From the NCBI RefSeq assembly GCF_019749375.1, contig NZ_JACWFE010000004.1, forward strand, positions 62,001-126,000: DNA of 64,000 nucleotides, written 5' to 3'. The DNA is from Bacillus sp. S/N-304-OC-R1 (GTDB taxonomy: Bacteria; Bacillota; Bacilli; Bacillales; Cytobacillaceae). The position numbers and the translations under genes are program-made. This document shows positions 18,243 through 27,180 of this stretch, one piece after another (within the stretch, counting starts at the first letter, position 1; every line of letters begins with the position of its first letter). The notes under the pieces were generated by a model that searched no databases, was not told the origin of the DNA, and saw only the letters and a program-made list of their open reading frames with translations.

Positions 18243-18605
18243 ATGAATAAATATGAGGCAGAATTTAGCAATCTTGTCCGTTCCTTTCGGAAGAAGCATA
18301 TGGGAAAGGGACCGAGTAAAGTGACAACAACTTTCTGCAAAAATTGGGCCATTTGCGAAATGGAAGGAAATCTCTCTCCTGTTGAGAAATTTATTGCCAG
18401 CGCTGATGATGGAAAGCAAATGCTCCGTGCTGCCAGAACCGAAATGGTGAAGGAAATGTATAAAAAAAACCCTCCGGTAGAGATGGAGGAATTTTTGCAG
18501 GCCAAACTAATAGATTTATTTGTTGATATAGACATAGAAAGAGATTTCGGTATGTCCGTATTTGTTTTTGATAAAAATCTTGAAGAAAAATTCAATTTTA
18601 AATAA
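18243..18605 (+). CDS. DUF2294 domain protein
   Basis: A 120-residue soluble protein matching DUF2294, with the block GKGPSKVTTTFCKNWAICEM near residues 22-42 and a FVDIDIERDFGMSVFVFD end. The function of this family is unknown to me; it tends to occur beside formate dehydrogenase genes in Bacillus. It has a poor ribosome site (AAAGGGTTG) before ATG 18243. The YdeP-type enzyme gene follows after a leader with its own terminator, so the two may be separately controlled. Confidence 0.75.
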   Translation: MNKYEAEFSNLVRSFRKKHMGKGPSKVTTTFCKNWAICEMEGNLSPVEKFIASADDGKQMLRAARTEMVKEMYKKNPPVEMEEFLQAKLIDLFVDIDIERDFGMSVFVFDKNLEEKFNFK

Positions 18606-18614
18606 TACTTGGAA

Positions 18615-18690
18615 GTTGGCACTTGGTAGCGACCCTGCTAAAGACTAACCACCAACACATTAAGGTTTATTTGTGTTTGGTGGTTTTTAT
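18615..18690 (+). promoter_or_regulatory. Second full copy of the structured leader with terminator, before the YdeP-type gene
   Basis: GTTGG (18615-18619), 6 nt, GTAGCGACCCTGCT (18626-18639), 4 nt, ACTAACC (18644-18650): the 14-base core is identical to the copy before the OFA gene, with the same spacings. The terminator stem ACCACCAACAC with GTGTTTGGTGGT (one bulged base) starts inside ACTAACC and is followed by TTTTTATTTT. TTGGT 18623-18627 could also pair with ACCAA 18651-18655, inside the terminator arm, as an antiterminator. Confidence 0.65.
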
Positions 18691-18747
18691 TTTGCCTGAA
18701 TTTTCAGTGCATTCATTCTAAATCTTAAGTTAAAGGAGTAGAGAATA

Positions 18748-21096
18748 ATGGGATCAACGAAACATACTGGACCAATTAAACTGGATACATCCTTAAAGCC
18801 ATCTTTATGGGCAAGCATGGCGCCAATGGGTCTTGGTAAAGTAAAGCCTCATCATATTCGGGACACGATGAAGGTGGCATGGGATAATAAAGATAATTTA
18901 GGCTATGCATATAGAATTCTTACTCAAGGTGTGTGCGATGGCTGTGCACTTGGTGTGTCAGGGCTTTATGATCAAACCTTGACAGGCCCACATTTATGTA
19001 CAACAAGATTAAATGTTTTGCGCTTAAATACAATGCCTGCGATTGATCCTTCCTGGCTTGAGAATATTGAGAAAATGCAAGAGCTTGATAGTACAGAGCT
19101 TCGAAAGCTCGGGAGAATTCCATACCCGTTGTCACGTAAAAAAGGAGAAAAGAAGTTTACAAGAATCTCTTGGGATGAAGCATTAGACCGGATTTCAGCA
19201 AAAATAAAGAGTATTGATCCAAAACAGCTGGCATTTTATTTAACAGCAAGAGGGATTACGAATGAAGTTTATTATACAGCTGCAAAAGTAGCCCGTTTTC
19301 TCGGAACGAATAATATTGACAATGCCTCCCGTATATGTCATTCACCGAGTAAAACAGCATTAAAGCGCTCATTAGGAATTGGAGCATCGAGCTGTAATTA
19401 TAAAGATTGGATTGGTACAGACGTCCTCATTTTCTGGGGTTCAGTTGCAGCCAACAATCAGCCTGTTTCAACAAAATATATGTATGCCGCCAAAAAGGCT
19501 GGAACGAAAATTATTATGATTAATCCATATCGTGAACCGGCAATGGAGAATTATTGGATTCCATCAGTAGCAGAAAGTGCTCTATTTGGCACAAAGATTG
19601 TGGATGACGTGTATCAAGTTAATATTGGTGGAGATATTGCCTTTATGAATGGTGTTATGAAGCATTGGTTTGAAATGGAAGAAAGAGAACCAGGTTCAGC
19701 CATCGATCATGATTTTGTTAATGAGCATACAAACGGCATTAATCAATTAAAGGAACATATGAAAAATCAAGATTGGGAGCTTCTCGAAAAATCATCGGGA
19801 TTAACGAAGGAAAGAATGTATGAATTTGCCCAACTTCTGGCAAAATCAAAATCAGGTGTATTCATTTGGAGTATGGGATTAACACAGCACCGCTTTGCAA
19901 CAGATAATATTTCACAAGTAGCTAATTTAGCGATGCTTCGCGGTTTTCTCGGAAGAAAGCATTGTGGGGTTATGCCAATTCGTGGCCATAGCGGTGTACA
20001 AGGCTCAGGCGAAATGGGTGCCGACCCATTTGTACTTCCAGGCAGTGACTTTGATGAATTAAATGCAAAACGAATGGATTATATTTGGGGATTCGCAGTA
20101 CCAAGATGGCAGGGTGATACAGTAGGACAAACACTGGAAAATATTATGCTGCCGGAAGATCATGAAAGAAAAGTAAAGCTTTTCTATACAAGTGGTGGAA
20201 ACTTCTTAGAAACAATGCCAGATCCTCATTTTATTAAAGAGGTTCTGGAAAATGTTGAATTGCGCGTTCATCAGGATATTATATTCAACACTTCGACTCT
20301 TGTGGAGGCAAAGGAGGAAGTCATTGTGCTTCCAGCCATGACTCGATATGAACAGCCTGGCGGTGGTACTTCAACAAGTACGGAGAGAATGGTTTATTTT
20401 AGCCCGGAAATTAATGGTCCTAGAATTGAGGAAGCGCGGGCTGAATGGGAAATATATGTTGACCTAGCATCAAGAGTCTACCCGGATAAAAAGCATTTAA
20501 TTGAATTCAAGAGCACAGAAGAGATTCGTGAAGAAATTGCTATTGCGAACAGAAATTATGATGGCATTCAGAATTTGAAAAATCGCGGAGATGTATTTCA
20601 ATGGGGCGGTGCATGGTTATGCGAAGGTGGAGTTTGTCCAACTCCTGATGGAAAAGGGAATCTGCTTGCAATTGAAATACCAGAGCTGCGCAAAACAGAG
20701 GGACAATTCTATGTTACAACAAGACGAGGTAAACAATTTAACTCCATGATCTATAGTGAAACCGATCCATTTAATGGTGCTGATCGCTATGATATCCTAA
20801 TGAGTTCGGTAGATGCAGAAAAGCTTAATATTAAAGAGGGAGAAGCAGTTGTTGCCTATAATGGTTTTGGCACTTTACAGGGAAGAGCCAAATTTGAAAA
20901 TGTGAAATCTGGTAATATCGCTGTATTCTGGCCAGAAGGAAATGTGCTGCTTCCAAAGGGAGTATATGAGAAATATGCAGAAATCCCTGAATATAACACA
21001 ACGATTATTCTTGAAAAAGCTGAAACCTTCCATGCACAAAAGGATCGGAAATATGTAGAAAAAAGAATTGAAGAGCTAGAAATGAGTATGAGTTAA
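18748..21096 (+). CDS. FdhF/YdeP family molybdopterin oxidoreductase
   Basis: A 782-residue molybdopterin enzyme of the YdeP branch, often annotated as a formate dehydrogenase alpha subunit. Cysteines at 63, 66 and 84 (GVCDGCALG and HLCTTRLN) form a reduced version of the N-terminal Fe-S motif. The likely metal ligand is C197 in ASRICHSPSK, the position of selenocysteine or cysteine in FdhF. GMGADPFVLPG-like and C-terminal TTRRGKQFNSM cofactor-binding blocks are present. AAAGGAG precedes the ATG. It is soluble, with no Tat signal. Formate oxidation is plausible, but YdeP proteins are also linked to acid resistance. Confidence 0.85.
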   Translation: MGSTKHTGPIKLDTSLKPSLWASMAPMGLGKVKPHHIRDTMKVAWDNKDNLGYAYRILTQGVCDGCALGVSGLYDQTLTGPHLCTTRLNVLRLNTMPAIDPSWLENIEKMQELDSTELRKLGRIPYPLSRKKGEKKFTRISWDEALDRISAKIKSIDPKQLAFYLTARGITNEVYYTAAKVARFLGTNNIDNASRICHSPSKTALKRSLGIGASSCNYKDWIGTDVLIFWGSVAANNQPVSTKYMYAAKKAGTKIIMINPYREPAMENYWIPSVAESALFGTKIVDDVYQVNIGGDIAFMNGVMKHWFEMEEREPGSAIDHDFVNEHTNGINQLKEHMKNQDWELLEKSSGLTKERMYEFAQLLAKSKSGVFIWSMGLTQHRFATDNISQVANLAMLRGFLGRKHCGVMPIRGHSGVQGSGEMGADPFVLPGSDFDELNAKRMDYIWGFAVPRWQGDTVGQTLENIMLPEDHERKVKLFYTSGGNFLETMPDPHFIKEVLENVELRVHQDIIFNTSTLVEAKEEVIVLPAMTRYEQPGGGTSTSTERMVYFSPEINGPRIEEARAEWEIYVDLASRVYPDKKHLIEFKSTEEIREEIAIANRNYDGIQNLKNRGDVFQWGGAWLCEGGVCPTPDGKGNLLAIEIPELRKTEGQFYVTTRRGKQFNSMIYSETDPFNGADRYDILMSSVDAEKLNIKEGEAVVAYNGFGTLQGRAKFENVKSGNIAVFWPEGNVLLPKGVYEKYAEIPEYNTTIILEKAETFHAQKDRKYVEKRIEELEMSMS

Positions 21097-21119
21097 AATC
21101 TAGTTTCTTCTATTATATA

Positions 21120-21166
21120 GGCTGAAAATGCAAACAATAATAATTTGATGCATTTTCAGCCTTATT
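21120..21166 (+). terminator. Terminator after the YdeP-type gene
   Basis: A perfect 13-bp stem GGCTGAAAATGCA/TGCATTTTCAGCC with a 16-base loop and a short T stretch. Confidence 0.8.
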
Positions 21167-21250
21167 TTGTTAATAATAAATGTCATACGACCGCAAATAT
21201 ACTAATATTTTCCTTAATTAGTATACGAGTGGGTCCATTTGAAATACTTT

Positions 21251-21294
21251 TGTAATATAACTAAAATAGTCCTGTTAAATAAGCGTGCTATAAT
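21251..21294 (+). promoter_or_regulatory. Candidate WalR-type promoter of the cwlO-like gene
   Basis: TGTAAT-N5-TAAAAT (21251-21267) partly matches the WalR box TGTWAH-N5-TGTWAH and lies upstream of a TATAAT at 21289-21294 that lacks a good -35. B. subtilis cwlO is WalR-activated. The leader from here to 21421 is about 130 bases, and nothing else is seen in the 21097-21421 gap. Confidence 0.35.
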
Positions 21295-21421
21295 TCAATT
21301 TATAAATAAGTTTATAAGTAGTTTATGTTTTTGTGATAAGGGAAGATATATAAGTTTACGCTTACATTATACATATGCCAAAGGGCAACTAGAGCTACAA
21401 ACAATTGGGGGCAGGACAGAC

Positions 21422-22723
21422 ATGAAAAAGAAACTTGTAGTACTAAATACGACAATTATGCTTGGACTTGGGGCATTTGCCATTCCTTCAGTTGATGCAG
21501 CGTCATTAAATAGTCAGAAAGCACAAATTAAAAAGCAAAGACAGGATGTTCAATCAAGTCTTTCAAAAGCTGATCAACAATTAACGGCATTACTTGAAGA
21601 ACGTGCAGTCTTAGACGCACAAGTTAAGAGAGTATTACAGGCCATTTCAGATAATAATAATTTAATCGGTAAAACTCAGAAAGATATTGTAACTACAAAA
21701 GCTGAAGTAGAGCAATTAAAAGCTGATATAGCTGTGATTCAAGAGAGAATAGACAAGAGAAATGAAATTTTAAAAGAACGTGCGATTGCATACCAGGAAA
21801 ATGGCAATAGCAAAATTGGATATGTAGAAGTATTACTAGGATCAACTAGCTTTGGCGATTTTATCGAAAGAGTTGGTGCAGTAACAAAAATTGTTGAGGC
21901 AGACCAAGATATTATTGCCCAGCATGATGCAGATAAGAAGGAAGTAGAAGAGAAAAAAACTTCCGTTGAAAACAAGCTTTCGGATTTAGAGAGCATGAAG
22001 GTTGAGCTTGAGGGTATGCGTGCTCAAATGGAAGAACAAAAACAGCAAAATGACCAATTAGTAAATGAATTAAACGTAAAAGAAAAAGAAGTAGCTGCAC
22101 TAAAAGCTAGTTTAAAAATTCAAGATAGCACTCTAGCTTCAAAAGAGGCGGAAATTCAAGCCAAACTAGCAGCAGCTAGCTATAACTATACACCACCTAC
22201 AAAAGCGCCAGTTAAAACGAATACAAATTTTGTGAGCAACAATACAAATACAAACACAAATGTGCCTTCAAAAGAAGTATCAGCACCAGAAGCAACTGAA
22301 AACGAACAAGAAAATAACGATGCTCCTGTAGTTAAAGGAGATGTGAATACAGTTATTAAAGCAGGTTACAAATACTTCGGAAACTCCGTTTATGTATTTG
22401 GCGGCGGCAGAACGGCTTCTGATATTGCGAACGGAAGATTTGACTGTTCTGGCTTCGTTTCATGGGCGTACTCTCAAGCCGGAGTTAAACTGCCTGCCTA
22501 TACAGAGTCACTTAAAGGTGTAGGAAGACAAGTGTCTTCTAGTGATATGAGACCTGGAGATCTAGTATTCTTCGATACTTATAAAAAAGATGGACATGTT
22601 GGCATCTATATTGGCGGCGGTAAGTTTATCGGTTCTCAAAGCTCAACAGGTGTAGCAATTGCTAACATGAGCAGCGGCTATTGGCAAAGCAAATTTAATG
22701 GACGCGTTATTCGTATATTTTAA
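21422..22723 (+). CDS. CwlO-type peptidoglycan D,L-endopeptidase
   Basis: The 433-residue secreted protein starts at ATG 21422 (KKKLVVLNTT signal peptide, cleavage near PSVDA-A); the open frame upstream is leader sequence. Residues 27-265 are coiled coil (KAQIKKQRQDVQSSLSKADQ onward), followed by an Asn/Thr-rich linker and a C-terminal NlpC/P60 domain with catalytic C342 (FDCSGFVSW) and H392 (DGHVGIYIGG). This is the architecture of CwlO, which cuts D-Glu-meso-DAP links and is controlled by FtsEX through its coiled coil. A strong terminator follows. Confidence 0.9.
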   Translation: MKKKLVVLNTTIMLGLGAFAIPSVDAASLNSQKAQIKKQRQDVQSSLSKADQQLTALLEERAVLDAQVKRVLQAISDNNNLIGKTQKDIVTTKAEVEQLKADIAVIQERIDKRNEILKERAIAYQENGNSKIGYVEVLLGSTSFGDFIERVGAVTKIVEADQDIIAQHDADKKEVEEKKTSVENKLSDLESMKVELEGMRAQMEEQKQQNDQLVNELNVKEKEVAALKASLKIQDSTLASKEAEIQAKLAAASYNYTPPTKAPVKTNTNFVSNNTNTNTNVPSKEVSAPEATENEQENNDAPVVKGDVNTVIKAGYKYFGNSVYVFGGGRTASDIANGRFDCSGFVSWAYSQAGVKLPAYTESLKGVGRQVSSSDMRPGDLVFFDTYKKDGHVGIYIGGGKFIGSQSSTGVAIANMSSGYWQSKFNGRVIRIF

Positions 22724-22728
22724 TATTA

Positions 22729-22774
22729 AACCTGACTATGATAGATTTCATTCTATAGATAGTCAGGTTTTTTT
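22729..22774 (+). terminator. Terminator of the cwlO-like gene
   Basis: AACCTGACTAT/ATAGTCAGGTT 11-bp stem followed by TTTTTTT. Confidence 0.9.
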
Positions 22775-22806
22775 GTTAGTAATTTTCTATCAATTCTAAA
22801 TATTTA

Positions 22807-22835
22807 TTGAATTTATACAATTAGAATGTTTTAAT
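22807..22835 (+). promoter_or_regulatory. Candidate promoter of the glcE-F-D operon
   Basis: TTGAAT-N17-TTTAAT. The -35 is embedded in AAATATTTATTGAATTT, similar to the ATATTATTGA sequence at the glcB and permease promoters. Confidence 0.35.
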
Positions 22836-22910
22836 TATAGTTGAATACAAATTTTAGTAACTACATTAAAAACGCTGTTTCTTATTACAAAACAGTAAGG
22901 AGAGCTGGAT

Positions 22911-24230
22911 ATGAATTCTGCTATATGGGTTAATGAACTAACCGACGTTCTATCTAAGGAGCAAATATATAATGAAGAAAACGATCATCATATACTAGGG
23001 AATAGTGGACTAACAATTGTTTATCCGTATTCAGAAGAAGATATTTCAACAGTGCTGAAATTTGCGAACAAGAACAGCCTATCAGTCTCGATAATGGGAA
23101 ATGGATCGAAAAGGGGTTTCGGGGGATTGCAGGAAGTTCATGATCTCCTTCTTTCTTTAGGAAAATACAAAGGCGTAATTGAGCACACTGTTGGTGATAT
23201 GACTGTAACCGTTAAAGCAGGTACTCCCTTTCAAGAGCTGCAAGATTACTTAGCAAAAACGAATCAAAAAATTTCACTTGATCCTTTTTTACCAGCAGAA
23301 GCAACAGTTGGCGGCATACTTGCAGCAAATGACAGTGGTCCTAAAAGGTTAAAATACGGATCAGCCAGAGATTCAGTTATTGGAATACGAACCGTTTATC
23401 CGGATGGTACTGTCATTCGTTCCGGAGGAAAAGTGGTAAAGAATGTAGCTGGATATGATATGAATAAACTGTTTATTGGATCTATGGGTACTCTCGGAGT
23501 GATGACAGAGGTGACATTTAAATTAAGGCCACTTCCAAAATATGAATCTCTTGTTTTTGTTACTTTTCCAGACGGAAATGAAGCTAATCTAAAGGATTTC
23601 TCTACAAGAGTATTGGATTCTGTTTTAGAGCCAGTATGCATAGAACTTTTAAGCCCCTCATTGGCTGAAAAATTACTAGATGTTAAGAAATATACAATTG
23701 TAATTGCCTTTGAGGATGTTGAAAGCTCAGTACACTATCAAGAGGAAATGGTAAAATCCATTAGGCCATCTAACGCGGAGATGGGCATTTTAAATCAAAG
23801 TGAAGCACAGCATTTTTGGAAAGAGTTCTATTCGTTTTATCCTGATAAGTCCTCAGTGGGAAGGGAATTAACAGCCGTATTAAAAATCGGTGTAGTCAAC
23901 CTTGATGTAATAAAAGTTATAAAAGAAACTGAGAGTTTGCAGGACTTATATGGAGTGACAATTGAAGCTCATGGGGGGCTTGGTCACGGTGTTTGTCATA
24001 TGACGTTAAAAGGCGGTCAAGAAGATATTATTTCTTCGATCCAGCATATTAGAAAAAGTTTAGACCCATTGGGCGGCTATGCAGTGGGGAAGCATTTACC
24101 ATATTTGCTTCGAATGGAAGTAAATACGTGGGGAGAAAAGCCGGCTTATTTTTCTTTACTTGAAGGGATAAAGTCAAAAATCGATCCTAATAAAATATTA
24201 AATCCGAAACGTTTTGTAGGAGGGATTTGA
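22911..24230 (+). CDS. glcE: Glycolate oxidase FAD-binding subunit GlcE-like
   Basis: A 439-residue flavoprotein with an N-terminal PCMH/FAD_binding_4 domain (VSIMGNGSKRGFGG at about 62-75, PAEATVGGILAANDSGPKR at about 128-146, GKVVKNVAGYDMNKL at about 172-186) and the family's C-terminal IDPNKILNPKRF. With GlcD and GlcF it oxidises glycolate to glyoxylate at the membrane. It is longer than E. coli GlcE (about 350 residues). AAGGAGAG precedes the ATG, and the glcF start follows its stop directly, so the three genes are one operon. Confidence 0.88.
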   Translation: MNSAIWVNELTDVLSKEQIYNEENDHHILGNSGLTIVYPYSEEDISTVLKFANKNSLSVSIMGNGSKRGFGGLQEVHDLLLSLGKYKGVIEHTVGDMTVTVKAGTPFQELQDYLAKTNQKISLDPFLPAEATVGGILAANDSGPKRLKYGSARDSVIGIRTVYPDGTVIRSGGKVVKNVAGYDMNKLFIGSMGTLGVMTEVTFKLRPLPKYESLVFVTFPDGNEANLKDFSTRVLDSVLEPVCIELLSPSLAEKLLDVKKYTIVIAFEDVESSVHYQEEMVKSIRPSNAEMGILNQSEAQHFWKEFYSFYPDKSSVGRELTAVLKIGVVNLDVIKVIKETESLQDLYGVTIEAHGGLGHGVCHMTLKGGQEDIISSIQHIRKSLDPLGGYAVGKHLPYLLRMEVNTWGEKPAYFSLLEGIKSKIDPNKILNPKRFVGGI

Positions 24231-24231
24231 A

Positions 24232-25587
24232 GTGAGTGTGATGCAGACTGAGCCAAAACAAACACCCCCTTGCGCTACAAGTTTAGGCAATTACTTGTGG
24301 AAGGATCCGCCTGATGAGAATAAGTGGGCAGACTGTGTGCATTGTGGGATGTGCCTTGAATCATGTCCTACCTATGAGCATACAGGGCAGGAACAGCATT
24401 CACCGCGAGGCAGAGTATATTTAATTAAGGCAGTTGCAGAAGGAAAGCTCGAGGTGAATGAACAATTTACGGATCCTGTATTTGCCTGCTTGGATTGCCG
24501 TGCATGTACGACAGCCTGCCCTGCAGATGTGGATGTTGGTGGTTTAATCGAAGAGGCAAGGGGACAAATACGCCAGGCCATGCCATTAAAAGGCTGGAAG
24601 GGGACAGTGAATAAATTTTTTTTACATGGATTATTTCCTCACCACACCCGATTAAATACACTTGGCGGGTTTTTGAAATTTTATCAAAAAAGCGGAATTC
24701 AGAAGGTGGTTCGAAAAACGAAACTAATTAATATCATGCCGCAGCATTTAGTTGATATGGAAGCGATTATGCCTGAAGTAAAGGAATCAGTTCGCAAAAA
24801 ATATCGTAATCAAACAGTCATGAAGGCTAAAGGGGAAACGAAAAGGGAAGTAGCAATGCTTACGGGCTGTATTATGGATATTATGTTTAGTGATATTAAT
24901 GAATCGACTATTAATGTCCTAACGAGAAATGGAAATGATGTGAACATTCCTTCAGGCCAAACGTGCTGCGGCGCATTGCATGTTCATGCAGGAGACAGGG
25001 ATATGGGAAGGAAGCTTGCAAAGCAAAATATTGAAGCTTTTAAGGATGCGGAAACTGTTATTGTAAATGCAGCTGGATGCGGCTGTATGATGAAAGAATA
25101 CGGAGAATTATTTCGTGAAGAGCCCGAATGGAAGAAAAAAGCAGAGGAATTTTCCGAAAAGGTTGTAGATATTTCGAAACATCTTCATGATACAGGTTAT
25201 GAAAAACCAAAAGCAGAGCTCAAAACAAAGATTACGTATCATGATGCATGTCATCTTGCACATGGACAGGGTGTAAGGAAGGAGCCTAGGGAAATATTAT
25301 TAGATATTCCTGGAGTAGAGATGATCCATATGCCAAATGCAGACCGTTGCTGTGGAAGTGCTGGGATTTATAATATTACGAATCCGGAAATGGCTAGTGC
25401 GGTGTTAGAAAGTAAAATGGAAAATGTCCCTGAAGATGTAGAAATGATTTCGATGGGAAATCCCGGATGTATGCTTCAGATGGCAGTTGGGGTGCAGAAG
25501 TACGGAAGAAATCAAAGAATCGTTCATACTGTTCAGCTTTTAGATTGGGCTTATCAGGAGGAAGGAAAGGAGGTAAAACAGAAATGA
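24232..25587 (+). CDS. glcF: Glycolate oxidase iron-sulfur subunit GlcF
   Basis: A 451-residue electron-transfer subunit. Two 4Fe-4S motifs, CVHCGMCLESCPTYE (about 35-49) and CLDCRACTTACPADV (about 86-100), precede two CCG domains (CCGALHVHAG and DRCCGSAGIYNI), the same order as in GlcF. The GTG start at 24232 sits seven bases after AGGAGGG. Its stop overlaps the next start as ATGA. It would pass electrons from the two flavin subunits to the quinone pool. Confidence 0.93.
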   Translation: MSVMQTEPKQTPPCATSLGNYLWKDPPDENKWADCVHCGMCLESCPTYEHTGQEQHSPRGRVYLIKAVAEGKLEVNEQFTDPVFACLDCRACTTACPADVDVGGLIEEARGQIRQAMPLKGWKGTVNKFFLHGLFPHHTRLNTLGGFLKFYQKSGIQKVVRKTKLINIMPQHLVDMEAIMPEVKESVRKKYRNQTVMKAKGETKREVAMLTGCIMDIMFSDINESTINVLTRNGNDVNIPSGQTCCGALHVHAGDRDMGRKLAKQNIEAFKDAETVIVNAAGCGCMMKEYGELFREEPEWKKKAEEFSEKVVDISKHLHDTGYEKPKAELKTKITYHDACHLAHGQGVRKEPREILLDIPGVEMIHMPNADRCCGSAGIYNITNPEMASAVLESKMENVPEDVEMISMGNPGCMLQMAVGVQKYGRNQRIVHTVQLLDWAYQEEGKEVKQK

Positions 25588-27041
25588 AAGGAAAAATAAA
25601 CACGGACGATATGCATATTCATCGTTTAGCCGAAAAAGTTGGCGGATCAAAGTCAATCCTTTACCACAAAGAAGATCTTATAGCCTATGATTGCGACGGA
25701 TTTACCCTTCATAAGCATTTGCCTAGAGCTGTCGTCTTTCCTAAAAACACGGAAGAGGTAGCAGCACTTGTCAAATATTGCTCAGCACACAATCTTCCGT
25801 TTCTTGCTCGGGGAGCTGGGACAGGATTAAGCGGTGGTGCGATTCCAATCAATGGGGAAGTCATCATTAGCCTTGTTCGTATGAAAAAATTGCTGAGTGT
25901 TGACTTGGAAAATAGAAAGGCTGTCGTCGAACCGGGATTCGTCAATTTAAAGCTTACCAATTCAATATCAGATCGAGGGTACTATTATGCACCAGACCCT
26001 TCAAGTCAATATTGCTGTACAATTGGAGGAAATGTTGCAGAAAATGCCGGAGGGGCACATTGCTTGAAATATGGTGTAACGACGAATCATATTTTAGGGC
26101 TTGAGGTGGTCTTGCCAAATGGTGAAATTATAGAAATTGGCCGAAATGGAATTTTAGATGAGCCAGGCTATGATTTGCTCGGACTTTTAACCGGGTCAGA
26201 AGGAACTTTAGGCATCGTAACAAAAATAACGGTCCGTATTTTAAAAAATCCAGAAGGCAAACAAACAGTTCTTGCCTATTTCGATAAAGTGGAGGATGGA
26301 AGCAAAGCTGTATCTGAAATCATTTCTGCAGGCATTGTACCCGCTGCATTAGAAATGATGGATAAAGTAGCAATTGAAGGGGTGGAAGCAGCAGCTTTTC
26401 CTGTTGGGCATCCGAAAGATATCGAAGCAGTTTTATTGATTGAAGTAGATGGGATTGCTGCGGGCATCGATGAGCAAATTAATCAAATTCTCGATGTGTG
26501 CAGAAGATGTAATGTTCGTGAAGTACGCGCGGCAAAGGATGAAAAGGAAAGGGAACGCTGGTGGGCAAACCGGAAAACAGGATTTGGTGCAATGGGCGCG
26601 ATATCACCTGATTATTTAGTACAGGATGGTGTGATTCCCCGCAGCAAACTCCCGGAGGTTTTGCGACGAATAAGTAACATAAGTGAAGAATCAGGTTTAC
26701 GGATAGCGAATATATTTCACGCAGGAGATGGAAATCTGCATCCGCTTGTGTTATTTGATGCAAGAAAGCCAGGTGAAATTGAAACGGCCTTAAAAGCGGG
26801 TAGTGCTTGCTTAAAGGTTTGTGCAGATGTTGGGGGAACCATTACAGGCGAACATGGTGTCGGAATAGAAAAAAAGGAAGAGATGCGGTTTGTTTTTAAT
26901 GATGAAGAAATTATTGCCCAGACCAATATTCGTGAAGTCTTTAACGAGCATAATTTGTTAAATGCGGGTAAGCTGTTTCCAACACCTAGCCGCTGCGCAG
27001 AAATAAAAAAAGAAATGAAAGAAGCAGCGGTTAATTTATAA
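25584..27041 (+). CDS. glcD: Glycolate oxidase subunit GlcD
   Basis: The 485-residue FAD-linked oxidase starts at ATG 25584 (AGGAGG nine bases upstream, overlapping the glcF stop), not at the earlier open frame. It carries the FAD motif ARGAGTGLSGGAIPIN (about 74-89), IGGNVAENAGGAHCLKYGVT and the C-terminal GTITGEHGVGIEKKE with the catalytic histidine region, then NAGKLFPTPSRC. It is the catalytic subunit that oxidises glycolate; D-lactate is a second known substrate in the family. The malate synthase gene for the product follows. Confidence 0.93.
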   Translation: MKGKINTDDMHIHRLAEKVGGSKSILYHKEDLIAYDCDGFTLHKHLPRAVVFPKNTEEVAALVKYCSAHNLPFLARGAGTGLSGGAIPINGEVIISLVRMKKLLSVDLENRKAVVEPGFVNLKLTNSISDRGYYYAPDPSSQYCCTIGGNVAENAGGAHCLKYGVTTNHILGLEVVLPNGEIIEIGRNGILDEPGYDLLGLLTGSEGTLGIVTKITVRILKNPEGKQTVLAYFDKVEDGSKAVSEIISAGIVPAALEMMDKVAIEGVEAAAFPVGHPKDIEAVLLIEVDGIAAGIDEQINQILDVCRRCNVREVRAAKDEKERERWWANRKTGFGAMGAISPDYLVQDGVIPRSKLPEVLRRISNISEESGLRIANIFHAGDGNLHPLVLFDARKPGEIETALKAGSACLKVCADVGGTITGEHGVGIEKKEEMRFVFNDEEIIAQTNIREVFNEHNLLNAGKLFPTPSRCAEIKKEMKEAAVNL

Positions 27042-27058
27042 TTTTTTCGTTATTTTCA

Positions 27059-27095
27059 GAATATTATTGAAATATCATAGAGATTATGCTATTCT
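27059..27095 (+). promoter_or_regulatory. Candidate promoter/operator of glcB
   Basis: TTGAAA-N17-TATTCT. The -35 lies in GAATATTATTGAAATATC (27059-27076), whose first 12 bases (GAATATTATTGA) also occur at the permease promoter at 30490. Confidence 0.45.
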
Positions 27096-27180
27096 TTTTT
27101 TAACGATAGAATGAAACGGTGTTTTGTCATAACAAACAGAGAGATAGGGAGAAAAATAAACAATAGAGGAGGAAAATAAA

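Noticed and set aside
21239-21421. Longer N-terminus of the CwlO-like protein from 21239
   Set aside because: The signal peptide starts at 21422 and the upstream residues have no membrane-export features; the region looks like an untranslated leader.
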